In this document: piece after piece, positions 7,716 to 15,751 of the stretch
Layout: every line of letters begins with the position of its first letter
Position numbering within the stretch: position 1 is the stretch's first letter
Program-made: the position numbers and the translations under genes
Notes under the pieces: model-generated
The model's database searches: none
What the model was told of the DNA's origin: nothing
What the model saw: only the letters and a program-made list of their open reading frames with translations
Assembly: GCA_036276255.1 (NCBI GenBank)
Contig: DASUPK010000060.1
Coordinates: 1-51,142, forward strand
DNA length: 51,142 bases
Source: DASUPK01 sp036276255
GTDB taxonomy: Bacteria > Actinomycetota > Thermoleophilia > Solirubrobacterales > 70-9
Direction of reading: 5' to 3'

Positions 7716-7748
7716 AGAAGCAACCCTGTCGCGCCGACCCACCCCTAG

Positions 7749-8618
7749 ATGAGCGGAATCGGACTGATACTCGCATTGGGCTGTGCCCTGATTTCGGGCG
7801 TGGCGCTGCTGTGCAAGCACCGCGGTGCCGTGAACGCGCCCGACGTCGCGATGCGCGCCCCGCTGCGCAGTGCCTCGGCGCTCTTTCGCTCTCGCTGGTG
7901 GGCGATCGGCTTCTCCCTCGCCTTCTGTGCCTGGTGTCTGCACGTGGCGGCGCTCTCGATGGCGCCGCTGTCGCTGGTCCAGGCGGTGATCGCCGGCGGG
8001 CTCGCAATGCTGGCCATCCCGGCGCGCCGCTGGTTCGGGATCGCCGTCTGCAAGCGCGAGATGGCGGGAATCGGCCTCTGCGCCGCCGGCCTCGGATTCT
8101 TGGCTCTGACAGCGGGCCACGCGCGCACGGACACGGGGTTCGACCCCGTGGCGATGCTGGGCTTCCAGGTCGGCCTGCTCACGATCGGTGGTCTGTTCAT
8201 CCTGAGCGCGAGCAACGGGCGTTTCGCCATTCAGGGCTCGATGCTCCTCGCGGTTGCCGCGGGCACGCTGCTCGGAGTCTCCGACATCTCACTGAAGGCT
8301 CTCGCGGAGCTGGTTCCGAACGACCCGATTTCTCTACTCAGCCCCTGGACGGTGACTGCGGTCCTGGGAGGCCTCGGGGCGTTCCTCGCCCTGGGGCGCG
8401 GTCTGCAGATCGGCGAGCCCGTAGCCGTGATCGTCGCGTTCTCCGCGGCCGCGACGCTGGGCTCGATCGCGGGAGGAATCGTCGTCTTCGGCGATCCGAT
8501 GGGCTCGGACGCCATTGCGGTGATCGGCCGCTCCCTCGCGTTCGTGGCGGTCATCGGCGCAGCGGCGCTGCTCCCGATGGTCCCCTCGAAAGCCCTGCCG
8601 ACTCGCACCGCGCCCTAG
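7749..8618 (+). CDS. DMT/EamA-type multi-pass membrane protein
   Basis: A 289-residue protein with eight to ten hydrophobic segments separated by short loops, in the drug/metabolite transporter style (paired helical repeats, Gly/Ala-rich helices). Substrate unknown. The ATG follows a TAG and has no Shine-Dalgarno sequence. A possible structured RNA lies upstream. Its own TAG stop at 8616-8618 forms the beginning of the next gene's -10 box. Confidence 0.75.
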   Translation: MSGIGLILALGCALISGVALLCKHRGAVNAPDVAMRAPLRSASALFRSRWWAIGFSLAFCAWCLHVAALSMAPLSLVQAVIAGGLAMLAIPARRWFGIAVCKREMAGIGLCAAGLGFLALTAGHARTDTGFDPVAMLGFQVGLLTIGGLFILSASNGRFAIQGSMLLAVAAGTLLGVSDISLKALAELVPNDPISLLSPWTVTAVLGGLGAFLALGRGLQIGEPVAVIVAFSAAATLGSIAGGIVVFGDPMGSDAIAVIGRSLAFVAVIGAAALLPMVPSKALPTRTAP

Positions 8619-8621
8619 CCT
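8616..8621 (+). promoter_or_regulatory. -10 box TAGCCT for the GH114-like gene
   Basis: TAGCCT lies 7 nt before ATG 8629 and starts with the stop codon of the DMT gene. Confidence 0.55.
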
Positions 8622-8628
8622 TTCGGGC

Positions 8629-9498
8629 ATGTGGCGCAGATGCGCGGCGCTTGCAGCGTCGCTCGTGGCGGGGATGCTGGCCGTGGCGCCGGCTCACGCG
8701 GCGCCGGTGGATCCTCGCCTGGCCGCGGTTCACGACTTCGCCTTCGGGCTCGGCCTGGACCCCAACGATTCAGCCGTGCTCGACTCGCTCTCGCGCTACG
8801 ACCTGGTGGTCGTCGATGGCGAGCTGACGAAGCCGGCGACCGTCGCCAGGCTTCATCAGGCGGGCGCGATCGTGCTCGGCTACCTGAGCGTCGGCACGAT
8901 CGAGCCGTTCCGCTCCTGGTATCCGAAGCTGAAGCCGTATCGGCTCCGCGATCGCTTCAAGCAGTTCGGGGAGATCTACGCCGACGTTGACGCCCGTGGG
9001 TTCAGGCGCATCGTCGCCGGGTGGATTGCGCCGCGGATGCTGCGCAGCGGCTTCGACGGCCTCTTCCTCGACAACACGGACATGGTGGAGACCCACAAGC
9101 GGGAGCGGGCCGGAATGGGGCGACTGGTGCGAGCACTCTCTGCGCTGGTTCATGCCCGCGGCGGCCTGCTGTTCGCGCAGAACGGCGACACCTCGATCGG
9201 CCCGCTCCTGCGGTTCTACGACGGCTGGAACCGGGAGGACGTGACCTGGACATACAGCTTCAAGCGGCGCAGCTACGTGCACCAACCGGCGCGAGAGGTG
9301 GCCGGGGCGCAGGCTGCGCTGAGACGGACCGCCGGTCGCGGGCTCCTGGTGACGGCGACCGACTACACGGCGGCCGGCGACGAATCGGCTGCACAGGAGG
9401 CCGCGGGAAATGCCTGTGCCGCCGGAGCTCTGCCATTCGTCAGCGATATCGAGCTCACCAGGCTCCCGGCCGAGCCGATCGCGTGCGGGTTGCCCTGA
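8629..9498 (+). CDS. Secreted GH114-like (endo-alpha-1,4-polygalactosaminidase-type) TIM-barrel protein
   Basis: A 289-residue protein with a clear signal peptide (basic start, hydrophobic core, cleavage near APAHAAP at about residue 25). The mature part has the GH114 / TM1410 pattern: LVVVDGEL, GYLSVGTIE, DVDARGFRRIV, and FDGLFLDNTDMVE with acidic residues on barrel strands. Members cleave or bind galactosaminoglycan-type polymers, but many have unknown substrates. Likely acts outside the cell on an exopolysaccharide. It has its own leaderless-type promoter. Confidence 0.8.
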   Translation: MWRRCAALAASLVAGMLAVAPAHAAPVDPRLAAVHDFAFGLGLDPNDSAVLDSLSRYDLVVVDGELTKPATVARLHQAGAIVLGYLSVGTIEPFRSWYPKLKPYRLRDRFKQFGEIYADVDARGFRRIVAGWIAPRMLRSGFDGLFLDNTDMVETHKRERAGMGRLVRALSALVHARGGLLFAQNGDTSIGPLLRFYDGWNREDVTWTYSFKRRSYVHQPAREVAGAQAALRRTAGRGLLVTATDYTAAGDESAAQEAAGNACAAGALPFVSDIELTRLPAEPIACGLP

Positions 9499-9506
9499 GC
9501 GGCGCC

Positions 9507-9512
9507 TAACAT
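9507..9512 (+). promoter_or_regulatory. -10 box TAACAT for hflX
   Basis: TAACAT stands 7 nt before GTG 9520. Confidence 0.55.
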
Positions 9513-9519
9513 CCCCTCA

Positions 9520-10881
9520 GTGCAGAGAAACCGCAATGGGCGGCGGTCCGAGAGCCAGTACGGAAGCGGCGCCGCCGGCATCGTCAACCCTCGCGCCCGC
9601 CAGCGCGCCATCGCGATCGGAGTCGTCCGCGACGACGAGCACCGCGAGGATCCGCTTGCCGAGATGAAGGAGCTGCTGCGAACCGCCGGCGTCGCCACGG
9701 CGGGGGAGATGACCCAGCCCCGCGCGGCGCCGGACCCCGACCGCTATCTGGGCCGGGGCAAGCTCACCGAGCTGAAGCGGCAGATCGCCGCGGACGACGC
9801 CAACCTGGTCGCCGTCGATGACGAGCTGGTGCCGCGGCAGGAGCGGAACATCGAGCAGGCCCTCGGCGTCCCGGTGATCGACCGCACGGCCGTGATCCTG
9901 GACATCTTCGCCGACCACGCTCATACGGCCGAGGGGAAGCTCCAGGTCGAGCTGGCGCAGCTCGAGTACAACCTCGCCCGCATGAGGGGGTTGTGGACGC
10001 ACCTGGAGCGTCTCGGGGGAGGGATCGGAACGAGAGGCCCCGGCGAGTCGCAGATCGAGACGGATCGCCGCCTGGCACGCGATCGGATCACCTCACTGCG
10101 GCGCCGGCTCGAGCGCCTGGAGCGCAACCGCGCGGTGATGCGCGCTGAGCGCGAACGAGCCCTGATGCCGACGGTGGCGCTCGCGGGCTACACCAACGCC
10201 GGCAAGTCCACTCTGCTCAACGCGTTGACGGGCGCCGGGGTGGGAGTGGGGGAGCGGCTCTTCCACACACTGGACCCCACCACCCGCGCCTTCACTCACG
10301 ACGGCCGGCGCATCCTGCTTACCGACACGGTCGGGTTCATCCGCAAGCTCCCGCACGCGCTCGTTGAGGCCTTCAAGGCGACGCTGGAGGAGACCGTCCT
10401 CGCCGACCTCATCCTGCACGTGGTCGACGGCTCGGAGCCGGAGGAGCAGAGGGCGGACTCGATCGCTGCCGCTGACGTCGTCCTCGAGGAGATCGGCGCG
10501 GGACCCTCTCCGCGCCTGCTCGTCATGAACAAGGTCGACCTCCTGGATGACGAGCAGCGCCGCGAGCTCAGGCTGCGTCATCCCGACGCGGTCCAGGTCT
10601 CCGCCGAGACCGGGAAGGGGCTGGACGAGCTGCGAGCGAGGATCGCGGCCTCGATCGTGGAGGGACTCACCGAAGTCGAGTTGCTCGTACCGTTTGACGC
10701 CGGTGAGCGCCTTTCTGAGCTTCACGAGATCGCTGGTGACCTCGAGCGGGAAGATCGCGAGGACGGGGTACTCGTTCGCGCGCGACTACCTGCCGCCCTC
10801 GCCGATCGCTTCGCCGATCTTTCTCTCAACGGGCGGGCAGGAGGAGGATCTCGAAACGGAGTTCGAGCCGCCGGCACCTAA
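9520..10881 (+). CDS. hflX: GTPase HflX, ribosome-rescue/splitting factor
   Basis: HflX binds the 50S subunit and splits stalled ribosomes. The N-terminal HflX domain (DPDRYLGRGKLTEL, then the GPGESQIETDRR segment) precedes a coiled region and the GTPase domain: G1 GYTNAGKST near residue 226, G3 DTVGF, G4 NKVD, G5 SAETGKG. The length of 453 is typical, with a Gly/Arg-rich tail. The GTG start follows a TANNNT box by 7 nt. The gene ends 67 nt before dut. Confidence 0.95.
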   Translation: MQRNRNGRRSESQYGSGAAGIVNPRARQRAIAIGVVRDDEHREDPLAEMKELLRTAGVATAGEMTQPRAAPDPDRYLGRGKLTELKRQIAADDANLVAVDDELVPRQERNIEQALGVPVIDRTAVILDIFADHAHTAEGKLQVELAQLEYNLARMRGLWTHLERLGGGIGTRGPGESQIETDRRLARDRITSLRRRLERLERNRAVMRAERERALMPTVALAGYTNAGKSTLLNALTGAGVGVGERLFHTLDPTTRAFTHDGRRILLTDTVGFIRKLPHALVEAFKATLEETVLADLILHVVDGSEPEEQRADSIAAADVVLEEIGAGPSPRLLVMNKVDLLDDEQRRELRLRHPDAVQVSAETGKGLDELRARIAASIVEGLTEVELLVPFDAGERLSELHEIAGDLEREDREDGVLVRARLPAALADRFADLSLNGRAGGGSRNGVRAAGT

Positions 10882-10935
10882 CGGCGGCGATCCGCTCGAC
10901 CCCCTCGCCACCGAGTTGCCGACCGAACTCGACCC

Positions 10936-10941
10936 TACGCT
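10936..10941 (+). promoter_or_regulatory. -10 box TACGCT for dut
   Basis: TACGCT is exactly 7 nt before ATG 10949, which decides the dut start. Confidence 0.55.
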
Positions 10942-10948
10942 TGGCGAG

Positions 10949-11383
10949 ATGGAGGAGCTGCGGTTCGTCAAGCTCAGCGAGAAGGCGACGCTGCCCACTC
11001 GCGCGCACGACAACGATGCGGGATTGGACCTGTACGCGGCCGAGAAGGCGCGAATCGTCCCCGGCGCCAGGGTCAGCATCGGCACGGGCCTGGCGGTCGC
11101 GGTCCCGGAGGGACTGGCTGGACTCGTCCTGCCGCGCTCGGGTCTCGCGCTCAAGCACGGCGTTACCCTGGTCAATTCGCCGGGACTGATCGATCCCGGC
11201 TACCGGGGCGAGGTGCGCGTGGTCCTGCTGAACACCGACCAGACGATGGATTTCGTGTGCGCCCCCGGCGATCGAATCGCCCAGCTCCTGCTCGTCCCGA
11301 TCGCGACCGCCAGCCCGACGCAGGCCGATGCACTCGACACCTCAACCCGAGGTGCGGGCGGGTTCGGCTCGAGCGGCCTCTAG
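10949..11383 (+). CDS. dut: dUTP diphosphatase
   Basis: Hydrolyses dUTP to dUMP, keeping uracil out of DNA and feeding thymidylate synthesis. The trimeric dUTPase motifs are in order: DAGLDLYA, PRSGLALKHG, the substrate loop with NSPGLIDPGYRGE, GDRIAQLL, and the C-terminal glycine-rich motif RGAGGFGSSG. The frame is open further upstream, but the family begins near this methionine (MEELRFVKLSEKA) and the upstream part matches nothing. 144 residues, usual size. Convergent with lemA, 7 nt apart. Confidence 0.96.
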   Translation: MEELRFVKLSEKATLPTRAHDNDAGLDLYAAEKARIVPGARVSIGTGLAVAVPEGLAGLVLPRSGLALKHGVTLVNSPGLIDPGYRGEVRVVLLNTDQTMDFVCAPGDRIAQLLLVPIATASPTQADALDTSTRGAGGFGSSGL

Positions 11384-11390
11384 CGCCGGG

Positions 11391-11948
11391 TTAGGAGAAG
11401 CTGACCTGCGGGGTCTCGCGGTCCGCGGCGTCCGTGATCTCGAAGAAGGGCTTGGCGGTGAAGCTGCTCTGGTTCGCGATGATCGAGCCGGGGAACTGCT
11501 GGATCCGCGTGTTGTACTGCTGGACGTTCGAGTTATAGATCCGGCGGGAGGCCTGAATCTCGTCCTCCAGCTCGGTGAGCTGGCGCTGCAGCTGCTGGAA
11601 GTTCTCCGTGGCGCGGAGCTCCGGGTACTGCTCGGCGACCACCCGCAGTCCACCGAGTGCCTGACTGAGCTGGCTCTCCGCCTTGCCCGCCTCCGCGGGG
11701 CCGCTCGCCTGCATCGCGGCCGCACGAGCCTGGGTCACCTTCTCGAAGGTCTCGCGCTCATGGGTCGCGTAGCCCTTGACGGACTCGACCAGGTTCGGCA
11801 CCAGGTCGTGCCGGCGCTTGAGCTGGACGTCGATGCCGCTCCAGGCCTCGTCGCACTGGTTCCGCAGCCGGATGATCCCGTTGCGGGCCAGGATGTAGAA
11901 GAGCCCGAGCAGCAGGATGATGACGACGATGATGATCACGTAGATCAT
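11391..11948 (-). CDS. lemA: LemA family membrane protein
   Basis: A 185-residue protein with one N-terminal membrane helix (residues 2-20, very Ile/Val rich), then a mostly helical cytoplasmic domain with the LemA hallmarks: RNQCDEAWSGIDVQLKRRHDLVPNLV and PELRATENFQQLQ. The function of the family is not settled; members are linked to envelope stress and surface display. The last residues (PQVSFS) are typical. Its -10 box starts with the gatD stop codon, so it can be transcribed separately from the gatD operon. Confidence 0.93.
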   Translation of the reverse strand: MIYVIIIVVIILLLGLFYILARNGIIRLRNQCDEAWSGIDVQLKRRHDLVPNLVESVKGYATHERETFEKVTQARAAAMQASGPAEAGKAESQLSQALGGLRVVAEQYPELRATENFQQLQRQLTELEDEIQASRRIYNSNVQQYNTRIQQFPGSIIANQSSFTAKPFFEITDAADRETPQVSFS

Positions 11949-11956
11949 TGGCGCGG

Positions 11957-11962
11957 ATCCTA
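11957..11962 (-). promoter_or_regulatory. -10 box TAGGAT for lemA
   Basis: Read on the minus strand, TAGGAT is 8 nt before the lemA ATG and begins with the TAG stop of gatD. Confidence 0.55.
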
Positions 11963-12712
11963 TCCCGTCGAGGCGGCCCGAAGGGCGGATTCGTGCGAAG
12001 CCGTCTCGAGCTCGTCGGGCAGCGGCTCGAGGGCGGGCGGCTCTCCGGTGCGTCGTCCGATGGCAAGCGCGATCAGATGGTCGGCGAGCCAGGCGTTCTT
12101 GGGCAGCAGCGGACCGTGGAGGTAGGTCCCGATCAGGTTGAGCCTCTTGGTGCCCTCCATGCCGTCACGATCGTTGTTCCCGTGTCCGTGCAGCACGCGT
12201 CCCAGCGGCTCGGCCCCGGAGCCGAGATAGGTCCGGCCGCCGTGGTTCTCGAAGCCGGCCAGCACCCGGGGGCCGCCGCCGAGGTCGACCTCGATCGAGA
12301 CGTTGCCGATCAGGCGCGGACCGGGCTCTCGCACGGTTTCGAGGTCTGCGATCCCAAGTCCCGGAATGGACTCGTCCTCGAGCTGGTAGCGGTGGCCGAG
12401 CAGCTGGTAGCCGCCGCAGACGGCCAGCAGGGCCGCCCCGTCCTCTACGGCGGAGGCGATCGCTTCGCGCTTGGTGGCGAGCATGTCCGCCGCGACGAGC
12501 ACCTGGTCGCGGTCCTGGCCTCCGCCGATGTAGATCAGGTCGTGCTCGGCGGGGTCGAAGCCCTCGCCCGGGCCGGAGGCGGAATAGCGGAACGGGATGT
12601 CCCGCCACTCGCAGCGGCGCTGCAGGAAGAGGATGTTTCCCCGGTCCGCATAGATGTTCATCTGCTCCGGGTAGAGCGCGAGCACCCGGAGCTCACCCGT
12701 GTCGCCGCTCAA
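11960..12712 (-). CDS. gatD: Lipid II isoglutaminyl synthase, glutaminase subunit GatD
   Basis: A class-I-type glutamine amidotransferase of the CobB/CobQ group that supplies ammonia to MurT for amidation of the D-Glu of lipid II. The catalytic Cys is in LLAVCGGYQLLG (near residue 99) and the His in GTYLHGP. NIYADRGN at the start is characteristic of GatD. The TTG start overlaps the stop of the preceding methyltransferase (TTGA). The partner MurT is encoded in the same operon but separated by that methyltransferase gene. Confidence 0.92.
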   Translation of the reverse strand: MSGDTGELRVLALYPEQMNIYADRGNILFLQRRCEWRDIPFRYSASGPGEGFDPAEHDLIYIGGGQDRDQVLVAADMLATKREAIASAVEDGAALLAVCGGYQLLGHRYQLEDESIPGLGIADLETVREPGPRLIGNVSIEVDLGGGPRVLAGFENHGGRTYLGSGAEPLGRVLHGHGNNDRDGMEGTKRLNLIGTYLHGPLLPKNAWLADHLIALAIGRRTGEPPALEPLPDELETASHESALRAASTG

Positions 12713-13446
12713 GCCGGTGCCTCCAGCAGGACGAGGGTGGAGTCCGCCTCGCTCTCTCCCGAGCTGATCTGGCGCCTGCCGGCGGGGCGGAGCCCTGCTT
12801 CGGCGGCCTCGCGCTCGAGCGTCTCCGGGTCCACGCGGAAGAGCACCTCGTCGTGGATGTCGCGCTCCATGTGCCCCTCGGGGGAGACGCTCTCGCGGAG
12901 CCTGCGAACGGTGAGGGCGCGCTCTCCGACTTGAACCCAGAGGGGCTCGCTCGAGTAGACCCAGCCGTCGAGTTCGCGCATGTCGGGGAGGATCTGCGTC
13001 GACGCCGCTCCGGCGCTGAGCAGGGTGGACTCGTCGACCAGGGTGAGGGCGAGCGTGCCGCCCGGTGCGAGCTGCTCCCGGAGGCTGGCGAGCAGAGCAG
13101 GACGATCCTCCGGAGAGACGACCTGGATGACGTGCAGCGGGCCGACTATCAGCGCCGGACGGACCGGCAGGCTCACCTCGCCCGGTGAGGCGAGGTCGGC
13201 GGTCACGATCGAAAGGGTAACGCCGCGCTCCTCCGCCACCCGCTCGAGCTCGCGGATCAGGTCGAGGTCGCGCTCGACGGCGATGACATCGTGCCCGTGG
13301 CCGGCCAGGTGCAGCGACACGCGCCCCGCGCCGGCCCCCAGCTCGGCGATCGGCCCGCCGGCCCGGTCGGCCAGCTCCACCCAGACGGGCAGGTCTGCGC
13401 CGTAGGAGCCGAACTCGACCTCCTGCCAGACCGAGGGGGAGCTCAT
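12709..13446 (-). CDS. SAM-dependent methyltransferase inserted between murT and gatD
   Basis: A 245-residue class I methyltransferase. The SAM motif is AELGAGAGRVSLHLAGHG near residue 34, followed by the acidic strand end VIAVERD and GPLHVIQ in the motif-IV region. The substrate is unknown. Its ATG overlaps the murT stop (ATGA) and its stop overlaps the gatD start, so the three genes are translationally coupled. That placement suggests, without proof, a role in cell-envelope precursor chemistry. The frame extends upstream into murT, but the overlap makes ATG 13446 the sensible start. Confidence 0.85.
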   Translation of the reverse strand: MSSPSVWQEVEFGSYGADLPVWVELADRAGGPIAELGAGAGRVSLHLAGHGHDVIAVERDLDLIRELERVAEERGVTLSIVTADLASPGEVSLPVRPALIVGPLHVIQVVSPEDRPALLASLREQLAPGGTLALTLVDESTLLSAGAASTQILPDMRELDGWVYSSEPLWVQVGERALTVRRLRESVSPEGHMERDIHDEVLFRVDPETLEREAAEAGLRPAGRRQISSGESEADSTLVLLEAPA

Positions 13447-14819
13447 CGCCAGTAGTCCGCGGCCAGGCCTCGCTTGGCGAGCAGCGTCCGCAGCTCGAGC
13501 AGGGCCGTGTAGGTGGGGAGGGCGAAGAGCCGCTCCGGGGCGTCCGAGACGGCGGCGTCGAGGGACTCCTCGATCGGGCCCATCACCTCGATCGCCTCCT
13601 GCGGCCACCCCGCGTACTTGAGGCGCAGGGCCATCTCAGGCGCCCGGGTGCCGGCACAGATCACCCTGCGAACGTCTCCGGCGAGCAGCTCGAAGTCGGC
13701 ATCCCAGATCCAGGAGACGTCGCGCCCGTCAGCGATCCGGTCGTTGAGCGCGAGCCAGAGGTCGATGCCCCCGTTCCCGGACTCGAGCGTCAGCGTGCGA
13801 AGCACCTCGTTGGCGCCCACCGGGTTCTTGATCAGAAGAATCGAAACCGGCTTTCCCGAGACCTCGATGGTCTCGACGCGACCGAAGACGGCGCGCATGG
13901 ATTCGAGCCCCTGGCGCACCTGCTCGAGCGGCACGCCCGACCGCAGCCCCGCTGCGACGGCGGCGAGCGCGTTGTAGACGTTGTAGAGGCCGGGGAGGGG
14001 CAGGTCGACCTCCAGGTCACCCTCGGGAGTGACGATCCGGACTCGCGAGCCCGAGATCCCGTGCAGCTCGATCTCCGTCGCCGCGACGTCGGGAGACGGA
14101 CGATCAGCGTGGCAATTCGGGCAGCGGTAGTGGCCGAGGTGTCCGACGAAGGCCCGCTCGTAGGAGTACGGGGCGCCGCAGCGGCGGCAGTGCTTCGCGT
14201 CATGGGCGTGCTGCAGCTCGGGAAGCGCCTGACTGGTGTCCTCGATGCCGAAATAGGTGACCCCGGGCCTCCGGCGCAGCTCCCGGTCTCGGCCGAGATC
14301 GGCGATCAGGGGATCGTCGGCGTTCAGGGCGAAGTCGCAGGATCCCTCGAGCGAGGCGACCAGTCCGGCCCATTCGTCGGCGAGGCGCTCGAGCTCGCCG
14401 TAGCGGTCGAGCTGGTCGCGAAACAGGTTGCCGAGGACCAGGAGGCGCGGGCGCAGCTTCGGTGCGACGCGGGGCAGCCAGGCCTCGTCGACCTCGAAGA
14501 GCCCCTCATCACCGGACTGCTCGAGGAGCGCGGTGGCCACGCCCCAGTGCATGTTCGAGCCCGCCCGGTTGTGCACCGGCCGGCGCCCGGCGGCTTCCAG
14601 GATCCCGGCGATCATCCCGGCCGTCGTGGTCTTGCCGTTCGTCGAGCTCACGACGATCGATCCGCGCTCGAGGCCGGCCGACATGCGCTCGATGGCGTCG
14701 GGCGCCATCCGGACCAGGACGCGGCCGGGCAGCGTGGTGCCTCCGCCGCGGCCGCTGCGGCGGCTGAGTGCGCCGATGCCGCGCGCGACCCGGCGCTTCG
14801 CCTCGAAGAGTGCGCTCAT
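13443..14819 (-). CDS. murT: Lipid II isoglutaminyl synthase, Mur-ligase-like subunit MurT
   Basis: A 458-residue Mur-ligase-like protein. The ATP motif SSTNGKTTT is near residue 58. A Cys4 zinc ribbon (CRRCGAPYSYE and YRCPNCHAD) is inserted in the central domain, as in known MurT, and the C-terminal DUF1727 domain is present. With GatD it amidates the alpha-carboxyl of D-Glu in lipid II, which helps cross-linking. First gene of a coupled three-gene operon. TAACCT lies 10 nt before the ATG; no clear Shine-Dalgarno sequence. Confidence 0.93.
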   Translation of the reverse strand: MSALFEAKRRVARGIGALSRRSGRGGGTTLPGRVLVRMAPDAIERMSAGLERGSIVVSSTNGKTTTAGMIAGILEAAGRRPVHNRAGSNMHWGVATALLEQSGDEGLFEVDEAWLPRVAPKLRPRLLVLGNLFRDQLDRYGELERLADEWAGLVASLEGSCDFALNADDPLIADLGRDRELRRRPGVTYFGIEDTSQALPELQHAHDAKHCRRCGAPYSYERAFVGHLGHYRCPNCHADRPSPDVAATEIELHGISGSRVRIVTPEGDLEVDLPLPGLYNVYNALAAVAAGLRSGVPLEQVRQGLESMRAVFGRVETIEVSGKPVSILLIKNPVGANEVLRTLTLESGNGGIDLWLALNDRIADGRDVSWIWDADFELLAGDVRRVICAGTRAPEMALRLKYAGWPQEAIEVMGPIEESLDAAVSDAPERLFALPTYTALLELRTLLAKRGLAADYWR

Positions 14820-14832
14820 CGCCCTGGCCAGG

Positions 14833-15726
14833 TTAGGCGGGTGCCGGGGGCGCGATCACCCTGAGCGCGTGCGTGAGCGTGCGGATGGTCGCCGGCAGAT
14901 CGGTGAGGTGCTCACCGTCCGCGTAGACGGCGAAGTCGCGGTTGGCGCTGATTTCGACCGTCGCGCCCCGCATCTCGCTCACCTCCTCGTTCTCGAGGTG
15001 CTCGCCCTTGAATACCTTCGGCAGGCCGCGGAGGTAGCGGAGCTTGCTCACGTCGCTCACCGTGATCACATCGAGGAGGCCGTCGTCGAGCTTGGCGTGG
15101 GGGGCGACGAACATTCCCCCGCCGAAGGCCTGGCTGTTCCCGACCGCCACGGAGTAGCCGGCGAACTCGAACGGCGCGCCCCCGTCCAGGACGACCCGGA
15201 ACGAGGCGGGCTTCCAGGCGGCCAGGGTCCTGAACGCCGCGTAGGCGTAGACCAGGTTCCCGCGGATGAACGTCGCCTCGTTGGCGACCCGGTTGGCCTC
15301 CGAGTCGAAGCCGCAGGACGCGATGCAGAGGAAGCGGCGCCCATTCGCCTCGCCGACGTCGATCTTGCGCTCGTGGCCCACGGCCAGGACGGCGACCGAG
15401 CCCGCGGGCTCCTTGGGGATGCCCAGCACCCTGGCGAGATCGTTGCCACGGCCGCCGGGGATGATCCCCATCGCAGAATCCGTCTGCGCGAGGGCCCCGC
15501 CGACGGCGCCGACCAGGCCGTCGCCGCTCATCACCACGGGGATCTCGCCGGCGTCCGCAGCGGCCCTGGCCTCGGACACACCGTGCTCGAGGCTCTCGGT
15601 TCGCAGGACCCGGTACGCGACCTTGCGGGCCGCCAGCTCACGCTCCACCTCGGGCAGGAGCTTCAGGGCGCGGCCGCTCGCGGAGTGCGGGTTGACCAGC
15701 AGCAGGTGGCGACGCTCTGGGCTGAT
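14833..15726 (-). CDS. Diacylglycerol kinase-like lipid kinase, non-canonical start
   Basis: A YegS/DgkB-type lipid kinase catalytic domain. Visible are the N-terminal LLLVNPHSASGRAL, the GDGLVGAVGG motif (usual GGDGT region), and IIPGGRGNDLARVLGIP. It phosphorylates diacylglycerol or a related lipid. The first standard start is GTG 15648, which would remove the nucleotide-binding start of the domain. The frame is open up to a TAG at 15736-15738 with no ATG, GTG or TTG in between. An ATC at 15726 lies 6 nt after TAGATT, the leaderless spacing, so I place the start there tentatively (297 residues). A CTG at 15705, 15702 or 15699 is the alternative. Confidence 0.82.
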   Translation of the reverse strand: MSPERRHLLLVNPHSASGRALKLLPEVERELAARKVAYRVLRTESLEHGVSEARAAADAGEIPVVMSGDGLVGAVGGALAQTDSAMGIIPGGRGNDLARVLGIPKEPAGSVAVLAVGHERKIDVGEANGRRFLCIASCGFDSEANRVANEATFIRGNLVYAYAAFRTLAAWKPASFRVVLDGGAPFEFAGYSVAVGNSQAFGGGMFVAPHAKLDDGLLDVITVSDVSKLRYLRGLPKVFKGEHLENEEVSEMRGATVEISANRDFAVYADGEHLTDLPATIRTLTHALRVIAPPAPA

Positions 15727-15732
15727 CCGGTG

Positions 15733-15738
15733 AATCTA
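15733..15738 (-). promoter_or_regulatory. -10 box TAGATT for the lipid kinase gene
   Basis: Read on the minus strand, TAGATT is 6 nt before the ATC proposed as start. Confidence 0.4.
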
Positions 15739-15751
15739 GTTGTGCCGCCCG

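Noticed and set aside
7746..7751. TAGATG as -10 box for the DMT gene
   Set aside because: It overlaps the ATG itself and ends in G; a start further downstream would be an ATC with no need.
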